64,000 bases of DNA from Peptoniphilaceae bacterium (lineage in GTDB: Bacteria > Bacillota > Clostridia > Tissierellales > Peptoniphilaceae), in the NCBI GenBank assembly GCA_910589545.1, contig CAJUSY010000001.1, positions 1-64,000 of the forward strand, read 5' to 3'. How positions within the stretch are numbered: position 1 is the stretch's first letter; each line of letters begins with the position of its first letter. Under the pieces are notes generated by a model. The model was not told where the DNA came from, searched no databases, and was given only the letters and a program-made list of their open reading frames with translations. The position numbers were made by a program, and so were the translations under genes. Shown here one piece after another: positions 32,502 to 42,413 of this stretch.

Positions 32502-35500
32502 CTATTTTAAAACTACATTCTCTCTTCCTAATAATGATGCAAGTTCATCAATAGTATCATCTTCCACAGAAATTCTAAATTCATTTCCTAACAAGTAGTT
32601 TTGTTTCTTTTCTTCAAAATATATATTTGATTGTGTATTTCCTTTACTATTGAGTAATATTGGTTTCACTTTATCCAAAATATAACTTGGCATATTTTTT
32701 GTAATTCTCAAGAATAATTTTTCTTCTGTTTGCCTTTGGTTTTCTACATTTGAAATTGATTTAATATTTTGAATACTATCTACTAAAATTTTAGGAACTT
32801 CACCTTCAATAATGTTCAGCCTTCCACTCACAATCAGAATTTCATCTTCATTTAAAAGACTTGAATATTGCTCGTATTTTTGAGGGAAAACTATAAGTTC
32901 CATAGTTCCATACAAATCTTCAAATTTTACAAATTCCATGATTTTTTGATTTTTAGTAAATTTCTTATTAATTGATTCTATTATCCCTACAACTTTTACT
33001 CTTTTTCCATCAAAATTCTTCTCATTGTAAACATCATCTTCCAAATCTCCAGTTGAAAAATTAGAGTATTTATCTATTATTTTCGAATAGGATCTTAAAG
33101 GATGGTCTGATAAATATATACCCAATACTTCCTTTTCCATTCTCAAAAGTTCTGATTTGTCAAATTCTTCTCTTCTTGTAAATTCGTCACGCTCTTCATT
33201 ATCTTGAGTTTCAAACATATCGAACAAATTAGATTGCCCTGGTACATTATTTTTCAATCCAGATTGAACAGAATCGATTATAGATTGGTATTGTAACATC
33301 AATGTCGCCCTTGTTTCTTCCAACGATGTAAACGCACCAGCTTTTATTAAAGATTCAATGGAGCGTTTATTTATCGCTGATTTGTCCTTATCATAAATTC
33401 TTTCGATAAAATCTCTAAATGTTTTAAATTTACCACTCTCATTTCTAGAAATGATAGTTTGTTCAATAAGATTCGCTCCGACGTTTTTAATCGCCTTTAA
33501 ACCGTAAATAATTGAATTATCTTTAACATTGAACTTATCCAAACTGTAGTTAATATCTGGTGGTAAAATATCAAGGTTAAGCCTTCTAGCTTCTTCAATA
33601 TACAAAGAAATCTGAGAAGTGTTTCCCATAACTGATGATATTAAAGCCGCTAAAAATTCCACTGGATAATAATATTTTAACCAAGCTGTTCTCATCGCAA
33701 CTAATGAATACGCTGCTGAGTGGGATTTATTGAACGCATACTTTGCAAAGTCTATCATTAAATCATAGATTTTATTTGCAATATCTTCGTCTACGCCTCG
33801 TCTAATTGCTCCCTCAATCAAAATATTTCCATCTTCATCTTCTTTTCCGAAAATAAATTCCTTCCTACCATCTTCCATTACCTTCATTTTTTTCTTACTC
33901 ATCGCACGCCTTAAATTGTCAGCTTCTCCCAAGCTAAATCCTGCAATTTTTTGTACGATTTGCATAACTTGTTCTTGATAAACAATGGTCCCGTAAGTTG
34001 GTTTCAAAATATCTTCTAATAATGGAGATAAATATTGAACTTCTTTTTCATTGTGTTTGTTGTGAATGTAAGTTGGAATCTCATTCATTGGGCCAGGTCT
34101 AAACAAAGCATTTGCTGCTATCAAATCATCAAATTTGGTTGGCTTCAATTCTTTCAAGAAGTTTCTCATTCCTTGAGATTCAAATTGGAATATTCCCAAA
34201 GTTTGTGCAACTGTAAACACGGACAAAACTTTTGGATCATTTTCATCCATATCATCAAAACTTACATCAATATTTTTGTTCTTCTTAATAAATTTAATAC
34301 AATCGCTGATTACTGTTAAGGTTCTAAGTCCCAAAAAGTCCATCTTTAATAAACCAAGTTCCTCGAGTTCAGTCATATTAAATTGAGTAATTACAGCATC
34401 TTTGTTAATAGCCAAAGGAACATACTCCATAATTGGTAGCTTTGATATTACAACTCCTGCTGCATGCGTTGATGTGTGCCTTGGCATTCCTTCAACTCTT
34501 CTTGCAACATCTACTAATTTTTTAACATCTCGGCTATTATCGTAAGCTTCTCTAAATTCTGGTGAAATTTCTAGAGATTTATCGATAGTTATATTCAAAA
34601 GATTTGGGACTTTTTTGGCAGTATCATCAACAGTTTTAAAGTCCATCGCCAAAACTCTTCCCACATCTCTTATCGCATTTCTCGCTGCCATTGTTCCGAA
34701 TGTTACTATTTGAGCAACCTTATCTTCTCCGTATTTTTTTACAACGTAATCGATTACTTCTTCTCGTCTTTCATAGCAAAAATCTATATCAATATCAGGC
34801 ATTGAAACACGTTCTGGATTCAAAAATCTTTCAAATATTAAATTATAATCTAAAGGATTAATATCTGTAATTTCTAAGCAATAACTTATTAAACTTCCAG
34901 CAGCTGATCCACGTCCAGGTCCTACAGGAATGCCTTGTGATTTTGCAAATCTTATAAAATCCCATACAATTAGAAAATAATCGACATATCCCATTTTTTC
35001 AATTACAGAAAGTTCGTATTCGCACCTATCCTTTGCTTCTTGTAGCCTATTATCATTTGCAAATCTTTTTTCTAATCCATCATATACTAGTTTTTTAAGA
35101 TAAGTAGTGTTTGTAAAACCATCAGGAATTGCAAAATAAGGTAGATGAAGATTACCAAATTCAAGTTCCACATTACACATTTCGGCGATTTTTTTGGTAT
35201 TTTCAATTGCTTCAGGATAATCCTTGAACAAATCCTTCATTTGTTCTTCACTTCTCAAGAAAAATTCACCTGGAATGTAACTCATGTTGTTATCTTCTTC
35301 AATAGTTTTTCCAGTTTGAAGACAAATCAAAATATTGTGTATTTTATAATCTTCTTTTTCAATATAATGAACATCATTCGTGCATACAAGTCCTATGTCC
35401 AATTCTTTCGCAATTTTGGGAATATTTTCCATAACAACCATATCTTCTCTTGAAGAATGATTTTGTAATTCTAAGTAAAAATCTTCCCCGTAAATATCTT

Positions 35501-35987
35501 TCAATTCCTTGGCTACATCCTTCGCCTTATCATAACCATATCTTATTAGAGATTCTTGAACTTCTCCTTTCAAACAAGCAGACAAGGCTATTATTCCTTC
35601 AGAATATTTTCTTAAAGTATCTTTATCAACTCTTGGTTTGTAATAAAATCCCTCAACATATCCTAAAGACACTATTTTCATCAAATTAGAATATCCTGTT
35701 TGATTTTTGGCTAAAAGAACTAAATGATTATAAAATTTATTTTCAGGATTTTTTATTTTATGATCCTTGTTGGTAGTGTAAATTTCACAACCAATTATAG
35801 GTTTTATATTTCTTTTTTTGCATTCTTTATAAAACTTTACTGTTCCAAACATACTGCCATGATCAGTAATTGCGATGGCTTTCATTTGTAAATGTTCGAC
35901 TTTATCTAAAAGCTTTTCGATTGGAGAAAACCCATCTAGTAAACTGTATTCTGTATGAACATGTAAATGCGTAAACGTATCTATCAT
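32502..35987 (-). CDS. dnaE: DNA polymerase III alpha subunit (DnaE)
   Basis: The 1161-residue polymerase has an N-terminal PHP domain (FTHLHVHTEYSLLDG, DHGSMFG), the catalytic palm with PDIDIDFCYERREEVIDYV, the GRGSAAGS motif, a helix-hairpin-helix region and a C-terminal OB domain. It begins with AAGGAG six bases upstream. In low-GC Firmicutes it works beside PolC, which is not in this window. Confidence 0.97.
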   Translation of the reverse strand: MIDTFTHLHVHTEYSLLDGFSPIEKLLDKVEHLQMKAIAITDHGSMFGTVKFYKECKKRNIKPIIGCEIYTTNKDHKIKNPENKFYNHLVLLAKNQTGYSNLMKIVSLGYVEGFYYKPRVDKDTLRKYSEGIIALSACLKGEVQESLIRYGYDKAKDVAKELKDIYGEDFYLELQNHSSREDMVVMENIPKIAKELDIGLVCTNDVHYIEKEDYKIHNILICLQTGKTIEEDNNMSYIPGEFFLRSEEQMKDLFKDYPEAIENTKKIAEMCNVELEFGNLHLPYFAIPDGFTNTTYLKKLVYDGLEKRFANDNRLQEAKDRCEYELSVIEKMGYVDYFLIVWDFIRFAKSQGIPVGPGRGSAAGSLISYCLEITDINPLDYNLIFERFLNPERVSMPDIDIDFCYERREEVIDYVVKKYGEDKVAQIVTFGTMAARNAIRDVGRVLAMDFKTVDDTAKKVPNLLNITIDKSLEISPEFREAYDNSRDVKKLVDVARRVEGMPRHTSTHAAGVVISKLPIMEYVPLAINKDAVITQFNMTELEELGLLKMDFLGLRTLTVISDCIKFIKKNKNIDVSFDDMDENDPKVLSVFTVAQTLGIFQFESQGMRNFLKELKPTKFDDLIAANALFRPGPMNEIPTYIHNKHNEKEVQYLSPLLEDILKPTYGTIVYQEQVMQIVQKIAGFSLGEADNLRRAMSKKKMKVMEDGRKEFIFGKEDEDGNILIEGAIRRGVDEDIANKIYDLMIDFAKYAFNKSHSAAYSLVAMRTAWLKYYYPVEFLAALISSVMGNTSQISLYIEEARRLNLDILPPDINYSLDKFNVKDNSIIYGLKAIKNVGANLIEQTIISRNESGKFKTFRDFIERIYDKDKSAINKRSIESLIKAGAFTSLEETRATLMLQYQSIIDSVQSGLKNNVPGQSNLFDMFETQDNEERDEFTRREEFDKSELLRMEKEVLGIYLSDHPLRSYSKIIDKYSNFSTGDLEDDVYNEKNFDGKRVKVVGIIESINKKFTKNQKIMEFVKFEDLYGTMELIVFPQKYEQYSSLLNEDEILIVSGRLNIIEGEVPKILVDSIQNIKSISNVENQRQTEEKLFLRITKNMPSYILDKVKPILLNSKGNTQSNIYFEEKKQNYLLGNEFRISVEDDTIDELASLLGRENVVLK

Positions 35988-36036
35988 TTCAAACTCCTTT
36001 AGCCTTATTTTATAATAAGTTCGATTATTTTAAAAG

Positions 36037-36074
36037 AAAAATTGCTGACAATTATAAATCATCAGCAATTTTTT
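36037..36074 (-). terminator. Terminator overlapping the 3' end of whiA
   Basis: On the minus strand AATTGCTGA pairs with TCAGCAATT, and TTTTTC follows. The left arm contains the last codons of whiA. It separates the nudix-whiA pair from dnaE. Confidence 0.75.
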
Positions 36075-36969
36075 TAAGTTTATTAAGTCTATAACTAACT
36101 CCAGATTTTGAAATCTTAGGAGTCATCATTTCTCCCAATTCTTTTAGTGAAACATCTGGATTTTCAATTCTAGCATAGGCTAATTCCAACAATAATGGAT
36201 CTAGTGATTCCAAACCTATTGAATTTTCAATTTTTTCAATAATAAGTTTTTGCTTTAAAGCAGCATCTACAGTTTTGTTCAAATTTGCTGTTTCAAAATT
36301 AAATCTTCTATTGACATTGTTTTTGATATCTTTTAAAGCTCTTACATTTTCAAGTTTTAAAACACTATTATACGCTTTAATCAAACTCAAAAAATCAGAT
36401 ATAGCTTCAGCTTCTTTTATATACAAAACATAATTGTCGCTTCTTTCGAAAATAGATGATTTTATTCCAAAAGAATTGAGAATATTGCGTACTTGATTAC
36501 CAACATTTTCTTGTTTGAAAATCATCTCCAAATGATACATTTTTGATGGATCATAGCAAAAACCAGTCCCCAAAAAAGCTCCCTGCAAGAAACTGATTTT
36601 TTTGATAGTTGTGTCGATAATTTCTTCATCGATTCCTAAATCAAAATCAAATGGACTAGTTGAGGAGTGTGTATCATCGCAAAATTGTTTCGATATTTTC
36701 TCATCAATTAGTATTTCATATATATTTTTCTTTCTAAGATTATTATTGTGAATAACTTTCATATCACATTCATAATTGTAAAGTTTTTTCAGATTAGCAA
36801 AAATTAGTCTTGCAACTGGATTGCTTTCTGTCTTTAAAGTAATCTTCACTCCCAATGAATTGTAATTCAAAGTACCTATCGTTTTAGTAAAAGCTGATAG
36901 CATAGCCAAAACATTATAATCGTCAAGATTTGTTATTATCTCAGTTTTAATATCAGATGAAAAACTCAT
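36052..36969 (-). CDS. whiA: WhiA-type DNA-binding regulator
   Basis: The 305-residue protein combines a LAGLIDADG-like N-terminal part (FLQGAFLGTGFC) with a C-terminal helix-turn-helix (LKELGEMMTPKISKSGVSYRLNKLKKIA). WhiA is linked to cell division and chromosome segregation in Firmicutes. It directly follows the Nudix gene (4-base gap). The usual neighbours RapZ and GlmR are absent here. Confidence 0.93.
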   Translation of the reverse strand: MSFSSDIKTEIITNLDDYNVLAMLSAFTKTIGTLNYNSLGVKITLKTESNPVARLIFANLKKLYNYECDMKVIHNNNLRKKNIYEILIDEKISKQFCDDTHSSTSPFDFDLGIDEEIIDTTIKKISFLQGAFLGTGFCYDPSKMYHLEMIFKQENVGNQVRNILNSFGIKSSIFERSDNYVLYIKEAEAISDFLSLIKAYNSVLKLENVRALKDIKNNVNRRFNFETANLNKTVDAALKQKLIIEKIENSIGLESLDPLLLELAYARIENPDVSLKELGEMMTPKISKSGVSYRLNKLKKIADDL

Positions 36970-36973
36970 ATCC

Positions 36974-37378
36974 TCACCTTTTTTCTATAAATGATTTGGC
37001 TGTTTTAATCATATTTCTTTCTGCGCTGTGTCGCACATATCTCAAAGCCTTGTCAGGATTCATAAAATCACCTTCTGCAAAGCCCTCTTCTCTTTGTGGG
37101 ATAATATTATTATCTTTAGTTACCATATAAAAATAGTGAACTGTTTTTAGAACTTTAGTGCCATCCATGTGTCTGTATTTATATTTTACATATCCAATAT
37201 ATTTTACAATCTCGGCTCTTAGTCCTGATTCTTCAAAAACTTCTCTAATTGCAGTTTGTTCTAAGCTTTCTCCTTTCTCTACCCTACCTTTAGGAAGAAC
37301 CCATTCACCACGGAACTTTTTAAGCACAGCAACATTACCATTATTGATAACAACCCCACCTGCACTTATTTCTTCCAT
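36974..37378 (-). CDS. Nudix hydrolase
   Basis: The 134-residue protein carries a full Nudix box, GRVEKGESLEQTAIREVFEESG (split here: GRVEKGESLEQ and TAIREVFEESG), with the acidic metal ligands intact. It hydrolyses a nucleoside diphosphate linked to some other moiety; the substrate is not predictable. It has AGGAGG upstream and pairs with whiA. Confidence 0.9.
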   Translation of the reverse strand: MEEISAGGVVINNGNVAVLKKFRGEWVLPKGRVEKGESLEQTAIREVFEESGLRAEIVKYIGYVKYKYRHMDGTKVLKTVHYFYMVTKDNNIIPQREEGFAEGDFMNPDKALRYVRHSAERNMIKTAKSFIEKR

Positions 37379-37520
37379 ATATCCTCCTGTATTTTATTTT
37401 GAAAATCTAATACTATTATAAACTGAATTTAAAATATTTAAAAGTCAAAGCAAAATTTAAAAATTATTTCACTTAATTTTCACTACTATATATGGTACAA
37501 TAGTAGTAGGAAGGTGTGAA

Positions 37521-38600
37521 ATGAAGAAGAACAAATTAGAAGAATATATAGATAATGCTATAAGCGACAATGATTTTTCGAAAGTTGGAGAAATTATTGA
37601 AAAGTCAATCGACATGGCATTGGATTTATCAAAAAACGGTCTAAATGTAGTTATGAATACATTTAATCTAAAACCTAAAACTAAACAACAATACTTGGCT
37701 AACAGAGACCCAAAGTTAGTAACTCAAAAAAAGGTTAATCCAAAAAGCTACTTTGCACTAAGAAATATTAGTTATGCTATAGGTGCTATGACTTTATTTG
37801 GTTCAGTCGTATCGATGAGCTACAGTTTATCCGATTTATTTTCTGGTATTATGGTAGGCTTGGCATTTGGTTTCTTAGGATATTTGTCACATATACACGC
37901 ATCAAAATTACAAAGATTTTTGCGATACAAAACAGAAATCGGTGACAATAAAATTTTAAACGTTGAAGATTTTGCATCTGCAGTTAATCTTCCTGTTGAT
38001 AAATGTAGCAAGGAGCTAATTTATTTCATAAACAAAAGATACTTTCCTCAAGCACGTGTAGTCGAAAACGGTCATCTGTTTTTATTAGATAAAACAAGTT
38101 ACGAAGCATATAAAGCGCATTACTTAGATGAAAGTAAAACTGAAGAAAATCAAAAAGAAATAGAATCACAACGTGATATTACTAACTATATTACAATAAC
38201 AGAAAATTTGATTACATCTATAAAGGATTTGGATTTCAAAAAAGATGTCATTAAATTAAAGGATTTGTTGGTGTCAATAAATAATCAAATACAAAGCGAT
38301 AATTCTGATATAAATGGTCTGAATAAATTCGTAGATTATTATACACCTACTGCAATAAATTTAGTGAAAAATTACATTCAATTTGAAAATGAAAAAAATG
38401 ATATTATTAGTGTTGAAAAATCAAAGGGCGACATTAAAAATGCCATCGACAATATTAACAAAGCTTTTTCAAAATTATTAACAGATTTGTATAGTGATGA
38501 TATTCTCAATATTAACTCAGAAATAGAAGTAATGAATACTTTGTTATCTCAGGACGGATTGATTGAGAAGAATACAATGTTTAAGAGAGGTGCTAAATAA
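37521..38600 (+). CDS. XpaC-like membrane protein
   Basis: The 359-residue protein has a soluble N-terminus, two membrane segments (about 85-103 and 105-127) and a long helical C-terminal half. It belongs to the XpaC group (5-bromo-4-chloroindolyl phosphate hydrolysis), which regularly pairs with telA. The stop overlaps the telA start by one base. Function is poorly known. The promoter probably includes TACAAT at about 37496 upstream. Confidence 0.85.
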   Translation: MKKNKLEEYIDNAISDNDFSKVGEIIEKSIDMALDLSKNGLNVVMNTFNLKPKTKQQYLANRDPKLVTQKKVNPKSYFALRNISYAIGAMTLFGSVVSMSYSLSDLFSGIMVGLAFGFLGYLSHIHASKLQRFLRYKTEIGDNKILNVEDFASAVNLPVDKCSKELIYFINKRYFPQARVVENGHLFLLDKTSYEAYKAHYLDESKTEENQKEIESQRDITNYITITENLITSIKDLDFKKDVIKLKDLLVSINNQIQSDNSDINGLNKFVDYYTPTAINLVKNYIQFENEKNDIISVEKSKGDIKNAIDNINKAFSKLLTDLYSDDILNINSEIEVMNTLLSQDGLIEKNTMFKRGAK

Positions 38601-39718
38601 TGGAAGATAAACCAATTAAATTGACATTAGATGTAGAAGAGCCTACTTTAGATGAGATAAAAGTAGATGACGTTGTCCCTCAAGAATTTGAACAACAAGT
38701 TAAGCTTACTGATGAAGAACAAAAAACAGTGGATGAGTTTGTAAAACAGATAGATTTGTCAAATTCAAATATAGTTCTTCAATATGGAGTTGGTGCCCAG
38801 AAGAAAATTGCTAGTTTTTCAGAAAAAACATTAAATTCTGTGAAAACAAAAGATTTGGGCGAAGTCGGAAATTTACTATCTTCAGTAGTTACAGAATTAA
38901 AATCTTTTGATGAAACTGAAGACAAGGGCGTGTTTGGTTTTTTCAAAAAAGGCGCTAATAAAATAACTGCTTTGAGAGCAAACTATGATAAGGCTGAGAA
39001 AAATGTCGACGAAATTTCAAAAATTTTAGAAAATCACCAAATTACCTTGATGAAAGATATTTCATTGTTGGATCAAATGTACAAGTTCAATGAACAATAT
39101 TTCAAAGAATTAAGCATGTATATTTTGGCTGGCCAAAAAAAATTGGATCAAGTTCAAAATGTAGAACTTCCTAATATGTTAAAAGAAGCTGAAAGCTCTC
39201 CTAATTCCATTACAGCACAAAAAGCAAATGATTTGAGAGATTTGGCTACGAGGTTTGAAAAGAAATTGCACGATCTTGAACTTACGAGAATGGTTAGTTT
39301 ACAAATGGCTCCCCAAATTAGAATGGTTCAATCTTCAAACGCAGTTATGGTTGAAAAAATTCAATCAACAATTGTCAATACTATACCTATTTGGAAAAAT
39401 CAAATGGTTTTGTCATTAGGTGTATATCACAATTCTCAAGCTGCTGAAGCTCAAAAAAAGGTTACAGATTTGACAAATGATTTGTTAAGAAAAAATGCAG
39501 ATACTTTAAAAATGAGTACGATAGAAACAGCAAAAGCTACTGAACGAGGAATTGTCGATGTAGAAACTATTAGACATACTAACGAACAATTAATCAGCGC
39601 TTTGGATGAAGTGCGTAACATTCAAATCGAAGGTCATGAAAATAGATTAAAAGCAAAGCAAGAATTAATGGCAATGGAACAAGAATTAAAAAATAGACTT
39701 TTGAATAAGCCCAATTAG
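38600..39718 (+). CDS. TelA-type toxic anion resistance protein
   Basis: The 372-residue protein is soluble and largely coiled coil, and has the TelA core (SLLDQMYKFNEQYFKELSMYI, LYGVGAQ-like IVLQYGVGAQKKIASFSE). TelA homologues are annotated for tellurite resistance but are widespread in anaerobes without tellurite exposure and are thought to act at the envelope. It is coupled to xpaC by a one-base overlap. Confidence 0.9.
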   Translation: MEDKPIKLTLDVEEPTLDEIKVDDVVPQEFEQQVKLTDEEQKTVDEFVKQIDLSNSNIVLQYGVGAQKKIASFSEKTLNSVKTKDLGEVGNLLSSVVTELKSFDETEDKGVFGFFKKGANKITALRANYDKAEKNVDEISKILENHQITLMKDISLLDQMYKFNEQYFKELSMYILAGQKKLDQVQNVELPNMLKEAESSPNSITAQKANDLRDLATRFEKKLHDLELTRMVSLQMAPQIRMVQSSNAVMVEKIQSTIVNTIPIWKNQMVLSLGVYHNSQAAEAQKKVTDLTNDLLRKNADTLKMSTIETAKATERGIVDVETIRHTNEQLISALDEVRNIQIEGHENRLKAKQELMAMEQELKNRLLNKPN

Positions 39719-39724
39719 TTTTAC

Positions 39725-39755
39725 GGAGTGATATTTATAATATCGCTCCTTTTTT
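39725..39755 (+). terminator. Terminator of xpaC-telA
   Basis: GGAGTGATA pairs with TATCGCTCC and is followed by six T. Confidence 0.8.
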
Positions 39756-39810
39756 GTTGAAAATTCTACTTCTTTATAATAAAATATACTAAATTATTAA
39801 TGGAGGCAAT

Positions 39811-41085
39811 ATGAAAGAAAAAGTTTTTCACTCAATGGGAATATACAAACTTTTTTACTTATTATCAGCTATTTTGATGTTAGTATCTTTTTTGTTCAAT
39901 ACTCCCACAGAAATTTTTAATGGTTTAATAACAATAATTAAAAGTCCTTGTACTTTAATTACTGACTATATGTACTTGGCGAATATTGGAGCGGCATTTT
40001 TTAATGCGGGGCTGATTTGTTTGTTATCAACACTGTTGTCATATAGTTTTAAGGTTGTTATCTCTGGACCAGGAGTTGCGGCTATTTTTACAATGACTGG
40101 ATTTGCTTTTTTCGGAAAAAATATTTTCAATACAATTCCAATAACAATTGGTGTATTGCTTTATGCTAAAATAGAAAACACATCAAAAGCATCTGTAATA
40201 CTTCCAGCATTATTTGGTAGTGCATTAGGTCCTTTGGTAAGCGAAATCGCTTTTGACTCTAACTTATCAATTGTTCATTCAATTATAATTAGCTATATGG
40301 TTGGAATAAGTATTGGTATTATTATGGTGCCATTGTCAGGAGCTTTTTTGAGATTTCACCAAGGTTATAATCTCTACAATATGGGATTTACAGCTGGGAT
40401 AATTGGTATGCTCTTTGTTGGAATTTTGAGAATGTTTAATGTCAACATTAAATCTGTAAACTTGGTGTACCCTGTAAATGATATCAGAATAATAATATTT
40501 TTGTATTTGCTTTTTATCTCAATATTTTTATTGGGATTTATCAAAAATAATATGTCATTTCACGGTTACGAGAACATTATGTATAATTCTGGTAGGTTGG
40601 CGACTGATTTTATATCACTTGATGGTTTATATCAAACTATGATTAATATGGGCATAATGGGGCTTATTGCTACGACATATGTCATTATTGTGGGTGGTCA
40701 TATAAGTGGCCCTATTATCGGCGGAATTTTTACTGTAACTGGATTTTCAGCATTTGGTAAACACCCTAAAAATACTATTCCAATTTTAATTGGTGTATTC
40801 TTGGCCTCTATTTTGAATACATTTAATCCTCTATCAACATCCAGTCTTTTGGCAGCTTTATTTGGAACGACACTTGCTCCTATAGCTGGTGAATTTGGAT
40901 TTTTCAGGGGTGTGCTGGCAGGATTTTTGCACATGGCAATGGTTCTAAATATCGGCGTAGTTCATGGTGGAGTTAATTTGTACAATAATGGATTTTCAGG
41001 AGGGTTTGTAGCTGGAATTTTGGTTCCTGTATTTAGCGAAATGGATAATTTCTTAATGAGAGTGAGGTTAAAAAACGATGATTAG
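39811..41085 (+). CDS. DUF1576 membrane protein with internal duplication
   Basis: The 424-residue protein has about ten membrane segments. Two halves repeat the same motifs in order: SGPGVAAIFTMTGFAFFGK then SGPIIGGIFTVTGFSAFGK; NTIPITIGV then NTIPILIGV; LPALFGSALGPLVSEI then LAALFGTTLAPIAGEF; GYNLYNMGFTAG then GVNLYNNGFSGG. The first copy spans about residues 85-205 and the second about 290-405. This is the layout of a duplicated transporter or channel. The family has no known function to my knowledge. Its end overlaps the next gene by 8 bases. Confidence 0.85.
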   Translation: MKEKVFHSMGIYKLFYLLSAILMLVSFLFNTPTEIFNGLITIIKSPCTLITDYMYLANIGAAFFNAGLICLLSTLLSYSFKVVISGPGVAAIFTMTGFAFFGKNIFNTIPITIGVLLYAKIENTSKASVILPALFGSALGPLVSEIAFDSNLSIVHSIIISYMVGISIGIIMVPLSGAFLRFHQGYNLYNMGFTAGIIGMLFVGILRMFNVNIKSVNLVYPVNDIRIIIFLYLLFISIFLLGFIKNNMSFHGYENIMYNSGRLATDFISLDGLYQTMINMGIMGLIATTYVIIVGGHISGPIIGGIFTVTGFSAFGKHPKNTIPILIGVFLASILNTFNPLSTSSLLAALFGTTLAPIAGEFGFFRGVLAGFLHMAMVLNIGVVHGGVNLYNNGFSGGFVAGILVPVFSEMDNFLMRVRLKNDD

Positions 41086-41422
41086 TAACGAAGAAAAAAA
41101 GGCTAAATTAATCGTGTCGGAAATTTTAAGTTATTTTTTCATGTACGACACAAAAAGTATAAGAATAGATTCAGAATTCAAAGACGATAAGTTAATTATA
41201 ATTGCCGAAGGAATGCCAACAAAAACTCCACAACACCTTGAAGACATGACACGACTTATCAATGTTAGTAGATCACCTCAGATAGAAGATTACTACGCAA
41301 ATTTATTAGGTTGGGAATCGGATTATAATGATATCAATTTACTTGGTTCAATGGTTGACTCTGGTATTATTTCTTACGATGGTAAAATTTTGAGTTTCTA
41401 CGTTGAGCGTAATTTAATATAG
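41078..41422 (+). CDS. Small soluble protein coupled to the DUF1576 gene
   Basis: The 114-residue protein has no membrane segment. It contains a predicted alpha/beta fold (KLIIIAEGMPTKTPQHLEDM, NVSRSPQIEDYYANLLGWE). I do not recognise the family. The 8-base overlap with the DUF1576 gene indicates coupled synthesis and a likely common function, for instance a cytoplasmic regulator or accessory subunit. Confidence 0.75.
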   Translation: MISNEEKKAKLIVSEILSYFFMYDTKSIRIDSEFKDDKLIIIAEGMPTKTPQHLEDMTRLINVSRSPQIEDYYANLLGWESDYNDINLLGSMVDSGIISYDGKILSFYVERNLI

Positions 41423-41435
41423 TTTTTGAATAAAA

Positions 41436-41470
41436 TACGGTAGTGTGATAATTTCACACTACCGTTATTT
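41436..41470. terminator. Bidirectional terminator between convergent genes
   Basis: ACGGTAGTGTGA pairs with TCACACTACCGT, with A-rich flank on one side and T-rich on the other. It serves the plus-strand DUF1576 unit and the minus-strand ABC transporter. Confidence 0.85.
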
Positions 41471-41477
41471 TTTACTA

Positions 41478-42413
41478 TTAAATTGCTATATCATCTTTTA
41501 AATATGGTATTCCATCTGCTGTCGGTGCTTTTGTTTTTCCTCCGAATAATATCAAAACAATTAATGTTGCTACATAAGGAATCATTGATATTAGTTCTGA
41601 AGGTATTGGAAGATTTGTTCCTCCTAATACAACAGATATTGATTGTGCAAATCCGAAAAACAAAGCTGCTAGCATAACACCTTGAGGAGTCCATTTACCG
41701 AATATTACTGTTACCAAAGCAATGAAACCTTGACCAGCAACTAATGCTGGGAAGAATGAAGATACTAATGATATTGACATTGTGGCTCCACCTAAACCAG
41801 CCATAAATCCTGAGAATAAAACTGCCATGTATCTAACAAAAAATACATTTATGTTTAATGTTTCTGCTGCTTTTGGATGTTCACCAACTGCAATCAATCT
41901 CATTCCCCATTTTGTTTTGTACATGAATATATAAATCAAACAAACCAAAACAAACACCAAATAAACTGTAATCGGAAGAGAAATTACATTAGCTAAGAAT
42001 TTGTTTTCAATTCCATTAAATAATACAGGTATCTTATATTGTGTTTCGATTGATTTAGTTTGAGTTGCACCGTTAAAAAATATTCTTGAAACAAATAGTG
42101 CAACACCTGGTCCTAAATAGTTGATAGCTATTGCAGAAATAGTTTGATCTCCAGCAAATGATATAGATACAATTGCGTGTATCAATGAAAATACCATTCC
42201 ACTAAGTCCACCGCACAAAAATGCTAGCCAAGGATTATGTGTATAATATCCTACAGTTGCTGCAATCAAAGCTCCAATTGTCATCATACCTTCAAGTCCG
42301 ATATTAGTAACTCCTGATTTTTCAGATACCATTCCACCTAGTCCAGCGTATAAAATAGGAGTCGCATTGATTAATGTATTACCTATTACTAATCCTAAAA
42401 GTACTAAGTTCAT
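41478..42413 (-). CDS. BMP-type nucleoside ABC transporter, second permease
   Basis: The 311-residue polytopic protein has GLGGMVSEKSGVTNIGLEGMM, AIAINYLGPG and VIFGKWTPQG, the pattern of the second permease of BMP-type (nucleoside) ABC systems. The upstream permease overlaps its start by one base. Together with the lipoprotein and ATPase it forms the importer. Confidence 0.92.
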   Translation of the reverse strand: MNLVLLGLVIGNTLINATPILYAGLGGMVSEKSGVTNIGLEGMMTIGALIAATVGYYTHNPWLAFLCGGLSGMVFSLIHAIVSISFAGDQTISAIAINYLGPGVALFVSRIFFNGATQTKSIETQYKIPVLFNGIENKFLANVISLPITVYLVFVLVCLIYIFMYKTKWGMRLIAVGEHPKAAETLNINVFFVRYMAVLFSGFMAGLGGATMSISLVSSFFPALVAGQGFIALVTVIFGKWTPQGVMLAALFFGFAQSISVVLGGTNLPIPSELISMIPYVATLIVLILFGGKTKAPTADGIPYLKDDIAI

